A stretch of 64,000 bases of DNA from Christensenellaceae bacterium (lineage in GTDB: Bacteria > Bacillota > Clostridia > Christensenellales > Christensenellaceae): positions 1,054,001 to 1,118,000 of the forward strand of contig AP025580.1 of NCBI GenBank assembly GCA_022846035.1. The letters are read 5' to 3'. A model generated the notes under the pieces. It was not told the origin of the DNA. It saw only the letters and a program-made list of their open reading frames with translations, and did no database searches. Below are positions 52,718 to 60,781 of the stretch, one piece after another. The position numbers and the translations under genes are program-made. Position 1 is the first letter of the stretch; each line of letters begins with the position of its first letter.

Positions 52718-53600
52718 GACTGGCGTTCTCAATACGCCATGCGAGCTCGGCAACGCTGCTTTTTTCAAGAGTAGGAAGTTCCGAAAGCTCATATGATTTT
52801 CCGAGCGCCTTATATTTGTAGCTGCCAAGCTGATGGAAAGGTAGCACGTCAATCCTGTGGATACCATTTTCAAGAGCCAAATCGATGACGCGGTCAATAT
52901 GCTCCGGCGTTTTATTGAAAGACGGAATAATCGGACATCTTAAAATGATATATTTGCCGCGCTCACGCAGCAATTTTACATTATCCAGTACCTGCCGCAA
53001 AGAGAACGAGGAAAATTTTTGGAACTTATCATCGTCAAAAGTCTTGATGTCGTAGAGGATAGTATCTGCATATTCGGCGGCTTTCAGCATTTTATCACTG
53101 GGTGCGCCGCCGCATGTTTCCATAGCGGTATTGATGAACTCCAGCTTGCATAAGCGCATGCATTCGTTGACAAAATCCGCCTGCAGGGAGGGTTCCCCGC
53201 CGGAAAAAGTGACGCCGCCGCCCGAACGTACATAATAGGCCTGGTCCCTGCGTATTTCTTCCATGACTTCTTTCACGGTCATATCCTGTCCGAACAGGGT
53301 CCGCGCATCGTGAAAGCACCGTTTGACGCAGACGCCGCAGGATGTGCATTTTTTGTGGTCTGTAACAATATTGCCATCCTGTATAGAAATAGCATGGACA
53401 GGGCAGGCGGAAATACACCTGCCGCAGCCTACGCATTTATGCATACTCACGGCTAAATCATTTCCGAACGACTGGGATTCCGGATTGCAGCACCATGGAC
53501 AGGAAAGACCGCAGCCTTTCATGAAAATGTTGGTCCGTATTCCGTCTCCGTCATGTATATGGTATCTCTCGATATTATAGATTTTTCCTTGCAACGCCAT
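52695..53600 (-). CDS. Glycyl-radical enzyme activating protein (radical SAM)
   Basis: A 301-residue activase that forms the glycyl radical on the adjacent enzyme. The radical SAM cluster is CGLSCPWC (Cys30, 34, 37), followed by two 4Fe-4S ferredoxin motifs (CVGCGRCISACP and CTSCGVCVKRCF, residues ~55-95), as in the larger activases of dehydratase and decarboxylase type. FSGGEPSLQ is the GGE motif. It lies 15 bases downstream of the glycyl radical enzyme on the same strand. Confidence 0.94.
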   Translation of the reverse strand: MALQGKIYNIERYHIHDGDGIRTNIFMKGCGLSCPWCCNPESQSFGNDLAVSMHKCVGCGRCISACPVHAISIQDGNIVTDHKKCTSCGVCVKRCFHDARTLFGQDMTVKEVMEEIRRDQAYYVRSGGGVTFSGGEPSLQADFVNECMRLCKLEFINTAMETCGGAPSDKMLKAAEYADTILYDIKTFDDDKFQKFSSFSLRQVLDNVKLLRERGKYIILRCPIIPSFNKTPEHIDRVIDLALENGIHRIDVLPFHQLGSYKYKALGKSYELSELPTLEKSSVAELAWRIENASLTCVVGG

Positions 53601-53615
53601 GATTGTATCTCTCCT

Positions 53616-56093
53616 CTATACCGTATGCACGGTCCGCTCAATAATGTCATCCTGAAGAGCCTCGTCTATGGCGGTAAACAAGGCGCTGTAGCCAGCGACC
53701 CTGACCATAAGGTCCTTGTATTGTTCGGGATTCTTCTTGGCGTCGAGCAATATTTTCGAATCGATCATATTGAATTGGATATGCTGCCCTTTAAAATCGC
53801 CGAGGTATGTGCGCAGCAGCGCAATAAACCGTTCCCGCGCTTCGGGCGTTTCCACAGTCTTGGGATCGATGCGCATGTTGTAAAGCGTTCCGCCCGAAAG
53901 CAGAAGATTCGGCAGTTTCGATACAGATTTGAGGGCGGCAGTAGGACCGTGCGTATCCGTGCCATGAGTGGGGGAGGTCGTATCCGCCAAAGGTTCGCCG
54001 CTTTTGCGGCCGTCCGGAAGAGCGCCTACTTTTTCGCCCATGGGAACGTTTGAGGAAACTGTATTGGTAGACGGGACCCATACGCCGCCGATTGGCCCAC
54101 GGCCGTAGCGCGTCGTATGGTATTGCGATTCTTCCTCACAAATGAAGCGGAAATATTCGGACATGATATTATCCACATAATCATCGTCGTTTCCGTATTT
54201 AGGGGCGGCGAGGAGCAACTGGCGTATATCTTCGCCGGTCGGACATGTTGACATATCTTCAAAATTTGTTTTGAGGGCGTGCAGGAGCTCTCCGCCGGTG
54301 ATGGCCTTGTCATCAAATACCGTCTTTTTAATGGCGGCAAGAGAGTTACCTGTATTGGCGATTCCCATGAGAAGCGGCGCGCAAAAGTCATAGACGGCGC
54401 CGCCCTCCTTGATGGTTTTACCACGCTCGATACAGTCGTCTACAAGCATGGAAACCAGTGGATCGGCGATGCCGGTTTCGGTCGCATAGTCAAGCGTATT
54501 ATCATAGATCACATGCATTTTGATATAGTAGCGCATTTGCTCCTGAAATGCGGCGTACACTTCATTATAACTTTTAAAGGTAGATAGATCGCCCGTACCT
54601 TTGTGCAGGCACCTGCCTGTAAGCGGGTCGGTGCCGCCATAAAGCGCCATTTCAAGCGCTTTTGCGATATTGACAAAGGCCGCGCCGTCCGGACGGGTAC
54701 TCTGCTTACCTTCAATCAGAGGCTCTCCACATCCGACGCAGGAATAATTGAGGGCGTCTTTAAGGGGAACGCCACGATTCACCAGGCCAAGGACATAATT
54801 TTCGTCACTATAGTAGGCGGGCTGACCGCCGCCCAACTTGTTAACGTCTAAAATGGCGTTCATAAAGCGATTGGATACACGATTGTGGTAACGCACAGAC
54901 ATAGGATTATTCAGTTGCATAATGGCCTGGCATTCGAGTATCAGATAGGACATCTCGTTGGTGGCGTCGCGGCCGTCATGGTCCTGTCCGCCAATTGTCG
55001 TATTCTGTGCTACAATATAACCACGAAAAGAAGATGTGCTGTTCCAGTCCATGATACGGGTAATTTGGAACATCTTGAGCATAAGATTGGAATAAAGTTC
55101 TTTTATATCATCTTCGGTCATGCCGTCCTCGATCGCCTGCAGGTAGTAGGGATATAGCTTCTGATCCATGCGGCCAAAGGAAAATGCACTCGCGTTTCCT
55201 TCAATATTCAGCACGAGATTAATCAAAAAGATCGATTGGATCGCTTCATGAATATCGCGTGCAGGCCGCAGGGGAACGCGGCTGCATACGTCTGCTATTT
55301 TTAAAAGTTCCTTCCTGCGTTGTTCGTCTGTTTCATAGGATGCCAGTTCAGATGCCAAGCGGGCGTAGCGTCCTGCAAACATAGCGATACTGTCTACATT
55401 GATTAACACCGATTGCAGGAAAGGAAGCTTATTCAAATTGTCCGGAACTGTAAGGTCGAGGGATTCCATCGCGCGTATAGCGCGGTCTTTAAAGGATTCC
55501 AGGCCATACTGCAATACGCGGGTATGGTTTACCGTAATGTGCCCCTCGGCGCAGGTGATCAGGTAATCCGTGTTAATCATGCCGACGTCATAAGCGTCAA
55601 GCGCTTCTCGCGGCATGCGGGAGAGCACATGGTCCTTGTGCGTTTTACCCCGCCAAAAAGGCGCAATACTGCGAATAATCTTTTCATCTCCTGGGTCGAT
55701 GATGTATTTATCGCCGGGGCGGTCTTCCAGCCGGAAAGGGCGGCCGTTGAGTTCATCGATCAGCCAGTCTATGGAATAGTCCGGATAAATTTGCGCGCAA
55801 CGGTCTCGGGGACCGATTTCGCCGACAATGAGCTCGTCGTCCAGAATACGAATATCCATATTTTGCAAGACATTGCGCAATGCTTTCGCCCGCCTGATTG
55901 GAACCGGTTCGCCTTCAGTTTCGATATAACTCTCCGTGACATATTTTGCGCGCGAAGAATCGACCTGGGGAATCGCGTCAAAAATTCTGCGCCTCATTTT
56001 TTCGAGGCGTCCGCTCCTGTAGACCGGGCGTCCTTCAAAAGTCGCATTTAAATCAACGGCTTTTAAACCTTTGTAATTAGAATAATGAAGCAT
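53616..56093 (-). CDS. Glycyl radical enzyme of unassigned substrate (PFL-like)
   Basis: An 825-residue enzyme of the pyruvate formate-lyase superfamily. The glycyl-radical site is RVAGYSALF with Gly near residue 801. The thiyl Cys lies in YSCVGCGEPL. The usual eliminase motif is GCVEP, and here the residue between Cys and the general-base Glu is Gly (CGE). Presence of CxE excludes true PFL (CCxS) and argues for a dehydratase, C-N lyase, sulfite lyase or decarboxylase type. It is not a plain match to the HypD (CVETG), CutC or glycerol dehydratase patterns I know. No microcompartment genes are near. It has its own activase downstream and a divergent AraC regulator. Confidence 0.9.
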   Translation of the reverse strand: MLHYSNYKGLKAVDLNATFEGRPVYRSGRLEKMRRRIFDAIPQVDSSRAKYVTESYIETEGEPVPIRRAKALRNVLQNMDIRILDDELIVGEIGPRDRCAQIYPDYSIDWLIDELNGRPFRLEDRPGDKYIIDPGDEKIIRSIAPFWRGKTHKDHVLSRMPREALDAYDVGMINTDYLITCAEGHITVNHTRVLQYGLESFKDRAIRAMESLDLTVPDNLNKLPFLQSVLINVDSIAMFAGRYARLASELASYETDEQRRKELLKIADVCSRVPLRPARDIHEAIQSIFLINLVLNIEGNASAFSFGRMDQKLYPYYLQAIEDGMTEDDIKELYSNLMLKMFQITRIMDWNSTSSFRGYIVAQNTTIGGQDHDGRDATNEMSYLILECQAIMQLNNPMSVRYHNRVSNRFMNAILDVNKLGGGQPAYYSDENYVLGLVNRGVPLKDALNYSCVGCGEPLIEGKQSTRPDGAAFVNIAKALEMALYGGTDPLTGRCLHKGTGDLSTFKSYNEVYAAFQEQMRYYIKMHVIYDNTLDYATETGIADPLVSMLVDDCIERGKTIKEGGAVYDFCAPLLMGIANTGNSLAAIKKTVFDDKAITGGELLHALKTNFEDMSTCPTGEDIRQLLLAAPKYGNDDDYVDNIMSEYFRFICEEESQYHTTRYGRGPIGGVWVPSTNTVSSNVPMGEKVGALPDGRKSGEPLADTTSPTHGTDTHGPTAALKSVSKLPNLLLSGGTLYNMRIDPKTVETPEARERFIALLRTYLGDFKGQHIQFNMIDSKILLDAKKNPEQYKDLMVRVAGYSALFTAIDEALQDDIIERTVHTV

Positions 56094-56147
56094 GCTGTAA
56101 TACCTCCTCGATTTTGTTACCTGAGATGAACATCCTATTTTACCGGT

Positions 56148-56177
56148 ATTATACCGTTACGGAAAACGGCAATTCAA
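56148..56177 (-). promoter_or_regulatory. Promoter of the glycyl radical enzyme operon
   Basis: On the minus strand TTGAAT (56172-56177) and TATAAT (56148-56153) are 18 bases apart; GAGGAGGT precedes the ATG at 56093. The shared 230-base gap with the AraC gene is the likely regulator-binding region. Confidence 0.68.
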
Positions 56178-56324
56178 TCTATGCGGGGGAAGAACGCAAA
56201 AAAGTAGGGTATCCACAACAAAAAAAACGATTTCAAAGGCAAAATTTCAGGTAAAATTAATGAAACACGTATGTTATGATAGGAGCAGAGAGCATTTATA
56301 TTAAGAGCAGGGAAGGACCGAAAG

Positions 56325-57296
56325 ATGCAAAGCAGTGTAAACAGGAAAGATTACGAGCTGGTTTCCTTATTTGAGGGAATTGGTATCAGGATGCACGTAA
56401 CCAAGGCAATGACGCCGAATAAAACGCGCTTTCATTGGCACCGCGAAATGGAGATTATGCTGATGATGAATGGATCGATGGCGATCCATACGGAACGTGA
56501 GTCGTTCCTGCTTCATTCGAATGACATTTTATTTATCAACGCCAACGAACCGCATTGTCTGCAAAAAACGGATGCAATAGGCGATGTGTTAGTTCTTCAG
56601 TTTCCGGATACTTTCTGTAAGACCTATTATCCCTTGCTGGGATTTTGCGAATTTCAGGACCGGTATCTAACATCATGCAGTCATCCGCAGGCACATGCGA
56701 AGCTGTATGAATTGACAACGGACATTGCGAAGCAGTTTTGCCTCCGGCAAAACGGTTACCAGCTAGCCGTGATCGGAAAATTGAATCTGCTGATGTACGA
56801 GATACTGCAAAATATCAGGTATGAGGTTGTTGCGGAAGAAAAGGTTCAGAGCTACAAGGTGAACCAAAAACGGATCAATGATATTATCAATATTATCCAT
56901 GAGAATTTTACCAGCAAGCTGACACTATCAGACATTGCGGATAAAATTGGATTGGATATGTATTACCTTTCCCATTTCATAAAAAAATATTTAGGGCTTT
57001 CCTACCAGCAGTATGTCACCAAGCTCAGGCTACATAAGGCGGCGTATTTACTGCTGAACCGTAATCTAAAAAAGGTCGATCTTTGCATGGAAAGCGGTTT
57101 TTCGGATTACCGTTATATTCGGGAGGCGTTTTACAAAGAATTTGGATGCGATCCGGATGAATTTAAGGAGAAATACCAAGAGAGAATGATCAATAACGGA
57201 TATACGAACTCTTTGATGGGCGATCAGTATGTTGTACTGGATTTTGAGGAATCCTGCGAAGTTTTTCAAAAATACATAGATCGGCAGGACGGATGA
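56325..57296 (+). CDS. AraC-family transcriptional regulator with cupin sensor domain
   Basis: A 323-residue regulator. The N-terminal cupin-like domain (~20-110) includes FHWHREMEIMLMMNGSM and ILFINANEPHCL. The C-terminal double helix-turn-helix (~185-290) has LTLSDIADKIGLDMYYLSHFIKKYLG and the second unit VDLCMESGFSDYRYI followed by FYKEFGCDPDEF. Its divergent position indicates that it senses the substrate of the glycyl radical enzyme and activates that operon. A GGGAAGGA ribosome site precedes the ATG. Confidence 0.9.
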   Translation: MQSSVNRKDYELVSLFEGIGIRMHVTKAMTPNKTRFHWHREMEIMLMMNGSMAIHTERESFLLHSNDILFINANEPHCLQKTDAIGDVLVLQFPDTFCKTYYPLLGFCEFQDRYLTSCSHPQAHAKLYELTTDIAKQFCLRQNGYQLAVIGKLNLLMYEILQNIRYEVVAEEKVQSYKVNQKRINDIINIIHENFTSKLTLSDIADKIGLDMYYLSHFIKKYLGLSYQQYVTKLRLHKAAYLLLNRNLKKVDLCMESGFSDYRYIREAFYKEFGCDPDEFKEKYQERMINNGYTNSLMGDQYVVLDFEESCEVFQKYIDRQDG

Positions 57297-57412
57297 GTTA
57301 TGGGATATATAATAGGCGTGTGCAAAACGTAACGTCGCCCTATATTATAAAATAGAATAAACAAATATCAAGCATTTGACGGAGTTCTCTGCAAAAAACA
57401 AATTTGGAATAT

Positions 57413-57449
57413 AAAAAATCCTGCCTCTGAAAGAGAAGCAGGATTTTTG
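57413..57449. terminator. Bidirectional terminator between the AraC gene and tRNA-Ala
   Basis: ATCCTGC (57418-57424) pairs with GCAGGAT (57438-57444), flanked by A6 and T5. It serves the tRNA on the minus strand and possibly the AraC gene. Confidence 0.85.
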
Positions 57450-57452
57450 TGT

Positions 57453-57528
57453 TGGTGGAGATAAGCGGATTCGAACCGCTGGCCTCTTACATGCGAAGCA
57501 AGCGCTCTACCAGCTGAGCTATACCCCC
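57453..57528 (-). tRNA. tRNA-Ala (anticodon CGC)
   Basis: Minus-strand cloverleaf with acceptor GGGGGTA/TATCTCC, including the G3-U70 pair that marks alanine tRNAs, a D arm TAGCTCAGCTGGTAGAGC, anticodon loop TTCGCAT, T loop GGTTCGAATCC, discriminator A and encoded CCA. It is 76 nt. Confidence 0.95.
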
Positions 57529-57556
57529 ATAAGGAATTTTACTCGGTGCGATATAT

Positions 57557-57585
57557 ATTCTATCAAAAACGCGATTAAATTACAA
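57557..57585 (-). promoter_or_regulatory. Promoter of tRNA-Ala
   Basis: On the minus strand TTGTAA (57580-57585) and TAGAAT (57557-57562) are 17 bases apart. Confidence 0.6.
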
Positions 57586-57593
57586 GCTAAAAA

Positions 57594-57628
57594 TAAAAAA
57601 AAGCCGCTTTTTCTAAACGGCTTTTTTG
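57594..57628 (-). terminator. Terminator of the NlpC/P60 gene
   Basis: AAGCCG (57601-57606) pairs with CGGCTT (57618-57623) with A/T runs extending both sides; on the minus strand a T8 tail follows. Confidence 0.82.
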
Positions 57629-57637
57629 CAACTATTT

Positions 57638-58930
57638 TTATATGAAGCGCTTTGCCCCCAGAAAGTTTCTGTTGTAATAACCAGAGGTAATACTGCTGAT
57701 GTTAACCCCGCCGCTCGAAGGAGCACAGTGGATCATACTGCCGCCGCCGATGTAAATACCAATATGACTTACAACAGAGCTCTTATCCGATTTAAAGTAA
57801 ATCAGATCGCCGACGGAAAGGGAATTCATGTCCGATATATCCTGCCAGCTTGAAACATTGGAATACCCCGCGGAACTTAAACGGCCTGTAGCCACGCCGG
57901 AGTTTTTCAGGCAATAGTACACAAAACCGGAACAGTCATAAGAACTGGGACCGCTGGAACCATAGGAATATGGTTTGCCCATTTGCGAATTCGCTACATC
58001 TAAAACACGCTGAATCGTCGAATTATCGCTGGATGCCGAAGAGGAACCGCCGGAAGACGCTCCTGAGCCGGAAGCGGAACTGCTGGATTCCGAGGAACCG
58101 CCGGCAGAAGCTTTGGCGTCATCCGAATAAAGTAACCTGCGTGTGTTCTTACCAACGACACCGTCTGTCGAGAGGCCGTTCGTTTCCTGGAAACATTTGA
58201 CCGCATTGGTAGTAATGCTGCCGAAATAACCGGTAGACGTTCCCTCAAAATAACCAAGCTGGGCAAGGCGGTCTTGCATTTCTTTAATGTCGTCGCCACT
58301 GTCACCGGGATACATAGTATAATATTTTGCGCTGTCGGAATAGAGCAGGACAAGACTGTCGGCTGTCATAGAACCTGTGGCCTCAAGACCATGCGTACGC
58401 TGGAATTTTTTAACGGCTTCCGTTGTAACGGGACCATAATAACCGGTAATACTGGAATAATCATAGTATTCACGATCCTTAAGCCGTTGCTGAAGATTGG
58501 AAATATCGGTACCCTTGTCGCCTGGGTTAAGGGCATCGGCAACGCTGGGAGATGATGTCGAACCCTCTACTGTCGCACCCTGACTTGCAAGACGGTTGCT
58601 GATATTTCTGGAACTGTCGATTGCAAAATAACCGTCTCCATAAACGGCTTTTCTGGTATCAGGACCCGCCTTACCGTCAACGGCAAGGCCTTTTTCCGTC
58701 TGAATCTGGATGACGGCGGCCTGTGTGTCTGTACCGAAATAACCCGTAGCCGGAGTTTTAAGATAGCCCATATCGTTTAATGTTTTCTGGAAATCATATA
58801 CCCAGGAATCCTTGCTGTCCTCATCGCCAATCTGTAACACCTCATACCTTTCGACGGCAAACGCAGAAATAGGTGAAAACGCCATTACCGCAAAGACGAC
58901 TGTTACTGCTGCTGCTACTTTTTTAAACAT
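57638..58930 (-). CDS. Secreted NlpC/P60 peptidoglycan endopeptidase with three PG-binding repeats
   Basis: A 430-residue exported wall hydrolase. It has a signal peptide (FKKVAAAVTVVFAVMAF, cleavage near AFAVE). Three PG_binding_1 repeats follow at ~40-95, ~130-195 and ~205-270, each with a GYxG[TPS] turn such as ATGYFGTDTQAAV, ITGYYGPVTTEAV and STGYFGSITTNAV. A Ser/Gly-rich linker (~280-305) leads to the C-terminal NlpC/P60 domain with the catalytic Cys in YDCSGFVYY and His in VVSHIGIYIGGG. It cleaves stem peptides. Single gene; 58931-59175 upstream is AT-rich, and I see no riboswitch there. Confidence 0.93.
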   Translation of the reverse strand: MFKKVAAAVTVVFAVMAFSPISAFAVERYEVLQIGDEDSKDSWVYDFQKTLNDMGYLKTPATGYFGTDTQAAVIQIQTEKGLAVDGKAGPDTRKAVYGDGYFAIDSSRNISNRLASQGATVEGSTSSPSVADALNPGDKGTDISNLQQRLKDREYYDYSSITGYYGPVTTEAVKKFQRTHGLEATGSMTADSLVLLYSDSAKYYTMYPGDSGDDIKEMQDRLAQLGYFEGTSTGYFGSITTNAVKCFQETNGLSTDGVVGKNTRRLLYSDDAKASAGGSSESSSSASGSGASSGGSSSASSDNSTIQRVLDVANSQMGKPYSYGSSGPSSYDCSGFVYYCLKNSGVATGRLSSAGYSNVSSWQDISDMNSLSVGDLIYFKSDKSSVVSHIGIYIGGGSMIHCAPSSGGVNISSITSGYYNRNFLGAKRFI

Positions 58931-59175
58931 ACTGCCTCCTAAAAATCTCCCAATCTATAATGTGTAATAATTGTAACAATTTCTTAACACATTTACAATT
59001 GCGATAAACAAAAATAATTTTGAAATATATTTAATTAGTACACATTGAAAAAGATTAATAAACAAAATACGGCTAAATGCTTATGAATTCGACGAAATGC
59101 TATAGCATATATAAGAAAAGTGTCGGATTGTTTCTATAATATTATATTACAGACACTGTGCGCCGTGCCTGTAAC

Positions 59176-59206
59176 AAAAAAGACATACGTTACCGCATGT
59201 CTTTTT
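59176..59206. terminator. Terminator after aroF (first copy)
   Basis: AAAAAAGACAT pairs with ATGTCTTTTT around a 10-base loop; the T run on the minus strand ends the aroF transcript, and the hairpin is usable on both strands. Confidence 0.82.
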
Positions 59207-59220
59207 GCCTAATATACTAT

Positions 59221-60234
59221 TCAACCGATATGCTTATTTTCCAGCTCCATATAAGATTTCAGACGGCCCATCAATTTGCTGAAAGCCTGCGGCGTCAAAG
59301 ATTGTTTGCCATCGGAAAGCGCATGCTCGGGATCGTTATGTACCTCTATCATAAGTCCGTCCGCGCCTGCTGCGATAGCAGCCTTGGCGAGCGGTTCCAC
59401 CAGCCAGTTGAGGCCTGCGGCATGACTGGGGTCGGCAATCACCGGCAGATGCGATTTGTTTTTGAGAACAGGGATCGCGCTCAAATCAAAGGTGTTGCGC
59501 GTAAATGTTTCAAAAGTTCGGATACCGCGTTCGCAAAGGATTACATTTTCATTACCGCCGGCCATGATATATTCCGCGCTCATCAAAAATTCTTCAATCG
59601 TATTCGCAAGGCCGCGTTTTAGCAGAATCGGCTGTTTTAATTTTCCTAACTCTTTCAAAAGCCGGAAATTCTGCATATTGCGGGCGCCTACCTGTATCAC
59701 ATCAACATGCTCAAAGCAGGGAATATCGGAAATCCCCATAATTTCCGTTACAATGGGGATCGAAAGCTGTTTCTTGCATTCCAGGAGCAAGCGGATACCG
59801 TCTTTCTCCAGCCCCTGGAAAGCATAAGGAGAGGTACGCGGCTTGAAAGCGCCGCCGCGCAGGAAATTTGCACCAGCCTTTTGTATGTCGCGCGTAATAT
59901 CAAGGATCTGTTGCTCGCTCTCCACAGAACAAGGACCGGCGATCATTGCAAAATGCCCGCCGCCGATCAGCTGGCCGCCTGCGTTGATGACGGTATCGTC
60001 CGTATGGAATTTGCGGTTGGCTTTTTTATAGGGCTCGGATACACGACGCACATCTTCCACGATATCCTTAGCTTTAATGCTGTCAATATCGACAAGGGAA
60101 GTGTCGCCAACGAGACCGATAATGGTCGTATTTTCACCCTTGCTCAAATGAATTTTGAAGCTTTGTTCTTCCAGATTATGAATAAGTTCCTTTAGCTTGT
60201 TTTCGGGTGCTTTTTGCTTAACAATAATAATCAA
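59221..60234 (-). CDS. aroF: 3-deoxy-7-phosphoheptulonate synthase (type I beta), copy 1
   Basis: A 337-residue DAHP synthase joining PEP and erythrose-4-phosphate, the first step of aromatic synthesis. An N-terminal ferredoxin-like regulatory domain (~1-70) is followed by the catalytic barrel with [56 protein letters not shown] and IADPSHAAG. The start is TTG 60234 with GAGGT upstream on that strand; it aligns with the ATG of the second copy (60782). It is monocistronic and divergent from copy 2, with TTGCCT (60313-60318) and TATAAT (60290-60295) as promoter. Confidence 0.94.
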   Translation of the reverse strand: MIIIVKQKAPENKLKELIHNLEEQSFKIHLSKGENTTIIGLVGDTSLVDIDSIKAKDIVEDVRRVSEPYKKANRKFHTDDTVINAGGQLIGGGHFAMIAGPCSVESEQQILDITRDIQKAGANFLRGGAFKPRTSPYAFQGLEKDGIRLLLECKKQLSIPIVTEIMGISDIPCFEHVDVIQVGARNMQNFRLLKELGKLKQPILLKRGLANTIEEFLMSAEYIMAGGNENVILCERGIRTFETFTRNTFDLSAIPVLKNKSHLPVIADPSHAAGLNWLVEPLAKAAIAAGADGLMIEVHNDPEHALSDGKQSLTPQAFSKLMGRLKSYMELENKHIG

Positions 60235-60289
60235 TTCGTTTTACCTCGTACATGTATTGGTCTGAAGCGATTTCAACCAGTTTTTTATC

Positions 60290-60318
60290 ATTATATAGCA
60301 ATTTGCGGAGATAGGCAA
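60290..60318 (-). promoter_or_regulatory. Promoter of aroF copy 1
   Basis: On the minus strand TTGCCT and TATAAT are 17 bases apart; the leader to the TTG start is short (~55 bases) and shows no attenuator. Confidence 0.65.
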
Positions 60319-60359
60319 AAAGAAAATTAATATTACCGAAAGTTTACGTAAATCTGACA

Positions 60360-60396
60360 AAAAGGGAACCTCCGCCTGACGCGGAGGTTCCCTTTT
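60360..60396. terminator. Strong orphan hairpin between the divergent aroF promoters
   Basis: A perfect 16-bp stem (AAAAGGGAACCTCCGC with GCGGAGGTTCCCTTTT) with a 5-base loop has A/T ends on both sides. It looks like a bidirectional terminator but no gene ends into it. It may insulate the two promoters or end a small RNA. The bases 60397-60534 show no other feature. Confidence 0.6.
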
Positions 60397-60534
60397 AAAT
60401 ATAGTACTGGAGGAACATCATATAAAAAAATTCTGTTCTTTGATAATAGAATAACATGTCCGAAAGAACTTGTAAAGACTTTTTTGTAATATTATTGTAA
60501 TAAATAGAAGTTTTTTTGCAAAAAATAAAAAAAG

Positions 60535-60563
60535 TTGAATTATTTGGAAAAATCAAATATAAT
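60535..60563 (+). promoter_or_regulatory. Promoter of the leader - aroF2 - aroB - aroA operon
   Basis: TTGAAT (60535-60540) and TATAAT (60558-60563) are separated by 17 bases, in an A/T-rich upstream context. Confidence 0.8.
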
Positions 60564-60592
60564 ACAACTAGTAAATTAAAGGAGCAGTTTAA

Positions 60593-60670
60593 ATGGCACG
60601 GGCATCGAAACGATTTTTTAGCACATTTTGCTTTAGCGGATTTTATCGCTATGGCTTGTTTTTGTGTTAA
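60593..60670 (+). CDS. Phe/Tyr-rich leader peptide of the aromatic operon
   Basis: A 25-codon frame (ATG to TAA) directly behind a strong AAAGGAG site. The peptide has six Phe and two Tyr (for example RFFSTFCF and GFYRYG), a composition expected of a leader whose translation speed reports Phe/Tyr-tRNA charging, as with pheL of enterobacteria. It is followed after ~40 bases by an intrinsic terminator and then by DAHP synthase. Reading frame and site are seen; the regulatory role is inferred. Confidence 0.8.
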   Translation: MARASKRFFSTFCFSGFYRYGLFLC

Positions 60671-60712
60671 TATGTCGGTGTGAGTGCGTATTCTAGGAAA
60701 ATTCAGAATCGA

Positions 60713-60749
60713 ATGCTGTAAGCACCGGCAAGTGTTTACGGCATTTTTT
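60713..60749 (+). terminator. Attenuator terminator before aroF copy 2
   Basis: A 13-bp stem (60713-60725 with 60732-60744; ATGCTGTAAGCAC pairs with GTGTTTACGGCAT, two G-T pairs) has the loop CGGCAA and is followed by T6. Upstream ATTCT (60690-60694) and AGAAT (60705-60709) could form part of a competing antiterminator. Confidence 0.88.
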
Positions 60750-60781
60750 ATTTGCAGGCAAACAGAAAGAGGTAAAAGAGC

